Origin: Bdellovibrio sp. ZAP7
Lineage (GTDB): Bacteria > Bacteroidota > Bacteroidia > Flavobacteriales > Flavobacteriaceae
Length of the DNA: 6,501 bases
Direction of reading: 5' to 3'
Assembly (NCBI GenBank): GCA_943324165.2
Contig: CALPKO020000082.1
Location: 1-6,501, forward strand
Below the pieces are notes generated by a model. The model saw only the letters and a program-made list of their open reading frames with translations. It was not told where the DNA came from and made no database searches. Numbering within the stretch: the stretch's first letter is position 1; the number at the start of each line of letters is the position of its first letter. Both the position numbers and the translations under genes were made by a program. Shown one piece after another: positions 5,962 to 6,501 of the stretch.

Positions 5962-6408
5962 ATGAAAACTCAAGATTTTAGAAATTACGGTATCAGTGCA
6001 AAAGTAACCGCAAGGCAAAGGAAATTATATTTAGAATTAGCAGAACAAGCTGGATTAAGTCTTTCTGAGTGGATTGGCAGTACTATTGACATGTCAATCG
6101 AGAATGACTTTATGCTAAAAACACAAAGAATAGAAAGTCGAACAATAGAACGTGATAACCACAAAAACAATATTGATCGAAAAGACATGGATTATTTTGA
6201 TAAAGGAAGCATAATAAATACTTCAACTAATCAAAAGCAAATACGATCAGTAAAAAATATTTCTTCCCACCAAAAAGCACCACATTCGGAAAAACAATAT
6301 CCAAAACTATTAATGAAGGAAATCAATGCTCACAAATCTGCAGCAAACGCCTTAAATACAATTGGAGTTTTTGCCTTTATAGCAGCAATATTGTTGAAAC
6401 AAAATTAG
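5962..6408 (+). CDS. Probable ribbon-helix-helix DNA-binding protein with C-terminal membrane anchor
   Basis: A 148-residue basic protein. Residues about 10-45 (YGISAKVTARQRKLYLELAE followed by QAGLSLSEWIGSTID) read as a strand followed by two helices, with the AGLSLSEW turn seen in MobC-like and other ribbon-helix-helix proteins of plasmids and mobilisable elements. Residues about 50-115 are polar, rich in Asn, Lys, Ser and Gln, and probably disordered. Residues about 126-145 (SAANALNTIGVFAFIAAILL) form a single hydrophobic helix ending three residues before the C-terminus, so the protein would be tail-anchored with the DNA-binding part in the cytoplasm. It is divergent from the recombinase operon and followed within 60 bp by an inverted repeat and 11-bp tandem repeats, possible binding sites. 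A role in mobilisation, partition or replication control is inferred. MobC itself normally lacks a membrane segment. Confidence 0.65.
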   Translation: MKTQDFRNYGISAKVTARQRKLYLELAEQAGLSLSEWIGSTIDMSIENDFMLKTQRIESRTIERDNHKNNIDRKDMDYFDKGSIINTSTNQKQIRSVKNISSHQKAPHSEKQYPKLLMKEINAHKSAANALNTIGVFAFIAAILLKQN

Positions 6409-6426
6409 GCTAAAAATGTCGCCTAA
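6405..6426 (+). terminator. Weak hairpin after the ribbon-helix-helix gene
   Basis: TTAGGC (6405-6410, overlapping the TAG stop) pairs with GCCTAA (6421-6426) around a 10-nt loop; an alternative pairing is GGCT/AGCC (6408-6411 with 6426-6429). There is no T-run after it, so termination is uncertain. Confidence 0.35.
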
Positions 6427-6432
6427 GCCAAA

Positions 6433-6450
6433 TATACCTGAGGTATACCT
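6433..6450. repeat. Overlapping palindromes at the edge of the repeat array
   Basis: TATACCT (6433-6439) and AGGTATA (6441-6447) form perfect 7-bp arms around G6440. The right half also belongs to a perfect 10-bp palindrome, AGGTATACCT (6441-6450). The same ACCTGAGG core recurs in the downstream 11-bp repeats, so one protein may bind both. It is a candidate operator, oriT or origin element. Confidence 0.7.
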
Positions 6451-6462
6451 AAAATTTTATTG

Positions 6463-6501
6463 GGAATACCTGAGGAATACCTGAGGAATACCTGAGGAAT
6501 A
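6463..6501. repeat. Tandem 11-bp direct repeats (GGAATACCTGA), continuing past the window
   Basis: Three perfect copies start at 6463, 6474 and 6485, and a fourth is cut by the window end at 6501. The unit contains CCTGAGG, which is nearly palindromic and shared with the inverted repeat at 6433-6447. The 11-bp period puts every copy on about the same face of the helix, as in iterons or centromere-like arrays. The plus strand has a TGA in every 33 bp in all frames and so is not coding. The minus strand has no stop in the array. The total number of copies is unknown. Confidence 0.9.

Noticed and set aside
6431..6447. Minus-strand TATATTTG-like -7 box in the palindrome region
   Set aside because: No TTTG lies at a suitable distance and no minus-strand gene follows; it would only run antisense to the ribbon-helix-helix gene.
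6433..6501. CRISPR array
   Set aside because: Units are 11 bp and contiguous with no unique spacers, so this is a simple tandem array.

Overview
The window looks like chromosomal DNA of a Bacteroidota species, most likely Flavobacteriia (Flavobacterium-like). The evidence is strong A+T richness, the Bacteroidota promoter pattern TTTG-N19-TAnnTTTG (perfect in front of ssrA), the near absence of Shine-Dalgarno sequences, and a tmRNA whose tag reads GEGNYALAA. Genus-level assignment is inference.

Left part (1 to about 3290), probable host backbone. A minus-strand gene running off the left edge encodes a lysine-ketoglutarate reductase / saccharopine dehydrogenase-type oxidoreductase (380 codons visible). 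Divergent from it is a lipoprotein serine hydrolase of the class C beta-lactamase/PBP family, whose real start is probably 1437. Next come two simple-sequence tracts (a 7-bp polypurine repeat and a 6-bp TTGAAA/TTGATA repeat). The second ends 6 bp before the promoter of ssrA (tmRNA, 2850-3241), which is followed by a hairpin terminator.

Right part (about 3168 to 6501), probable integrated mobile element. A large serine recombinase runs on the minus strand toward ssrA. Its reading frame passes through the ssrA terminator hairpin and 74 bp into the tmRNA gene, so its last 24 codons are the antisense of the tRNA-like 3' end. This fits insertion at the 3' end of ssrA, the boundary lying inside the recombinase frame. 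Upstream in the same direction are a 45-codon gene, ending 2 bp before the recombinase start, and a 304-residue protein with a MerR-like N-terminal region. These three probably form one operon. Divergent from it is a 148-residue protein with a probable ribbon-helix-helix N-terminus and a single C-terminal membrane helix. An inverted repeat and a tandem array of 11-bp repeats follow it and run off the right edge.

Working model (inference): the recombinase integrates the element at ssrA, and the small protein and the MerR-like protein control its expression or direction. The ribbon-helix-helix protein may bind the 11-bp repeats as a membrane-tethered partition, mobilisation or replication site. 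The far end of the element is outside the window, so a second attachment site could not be checked.
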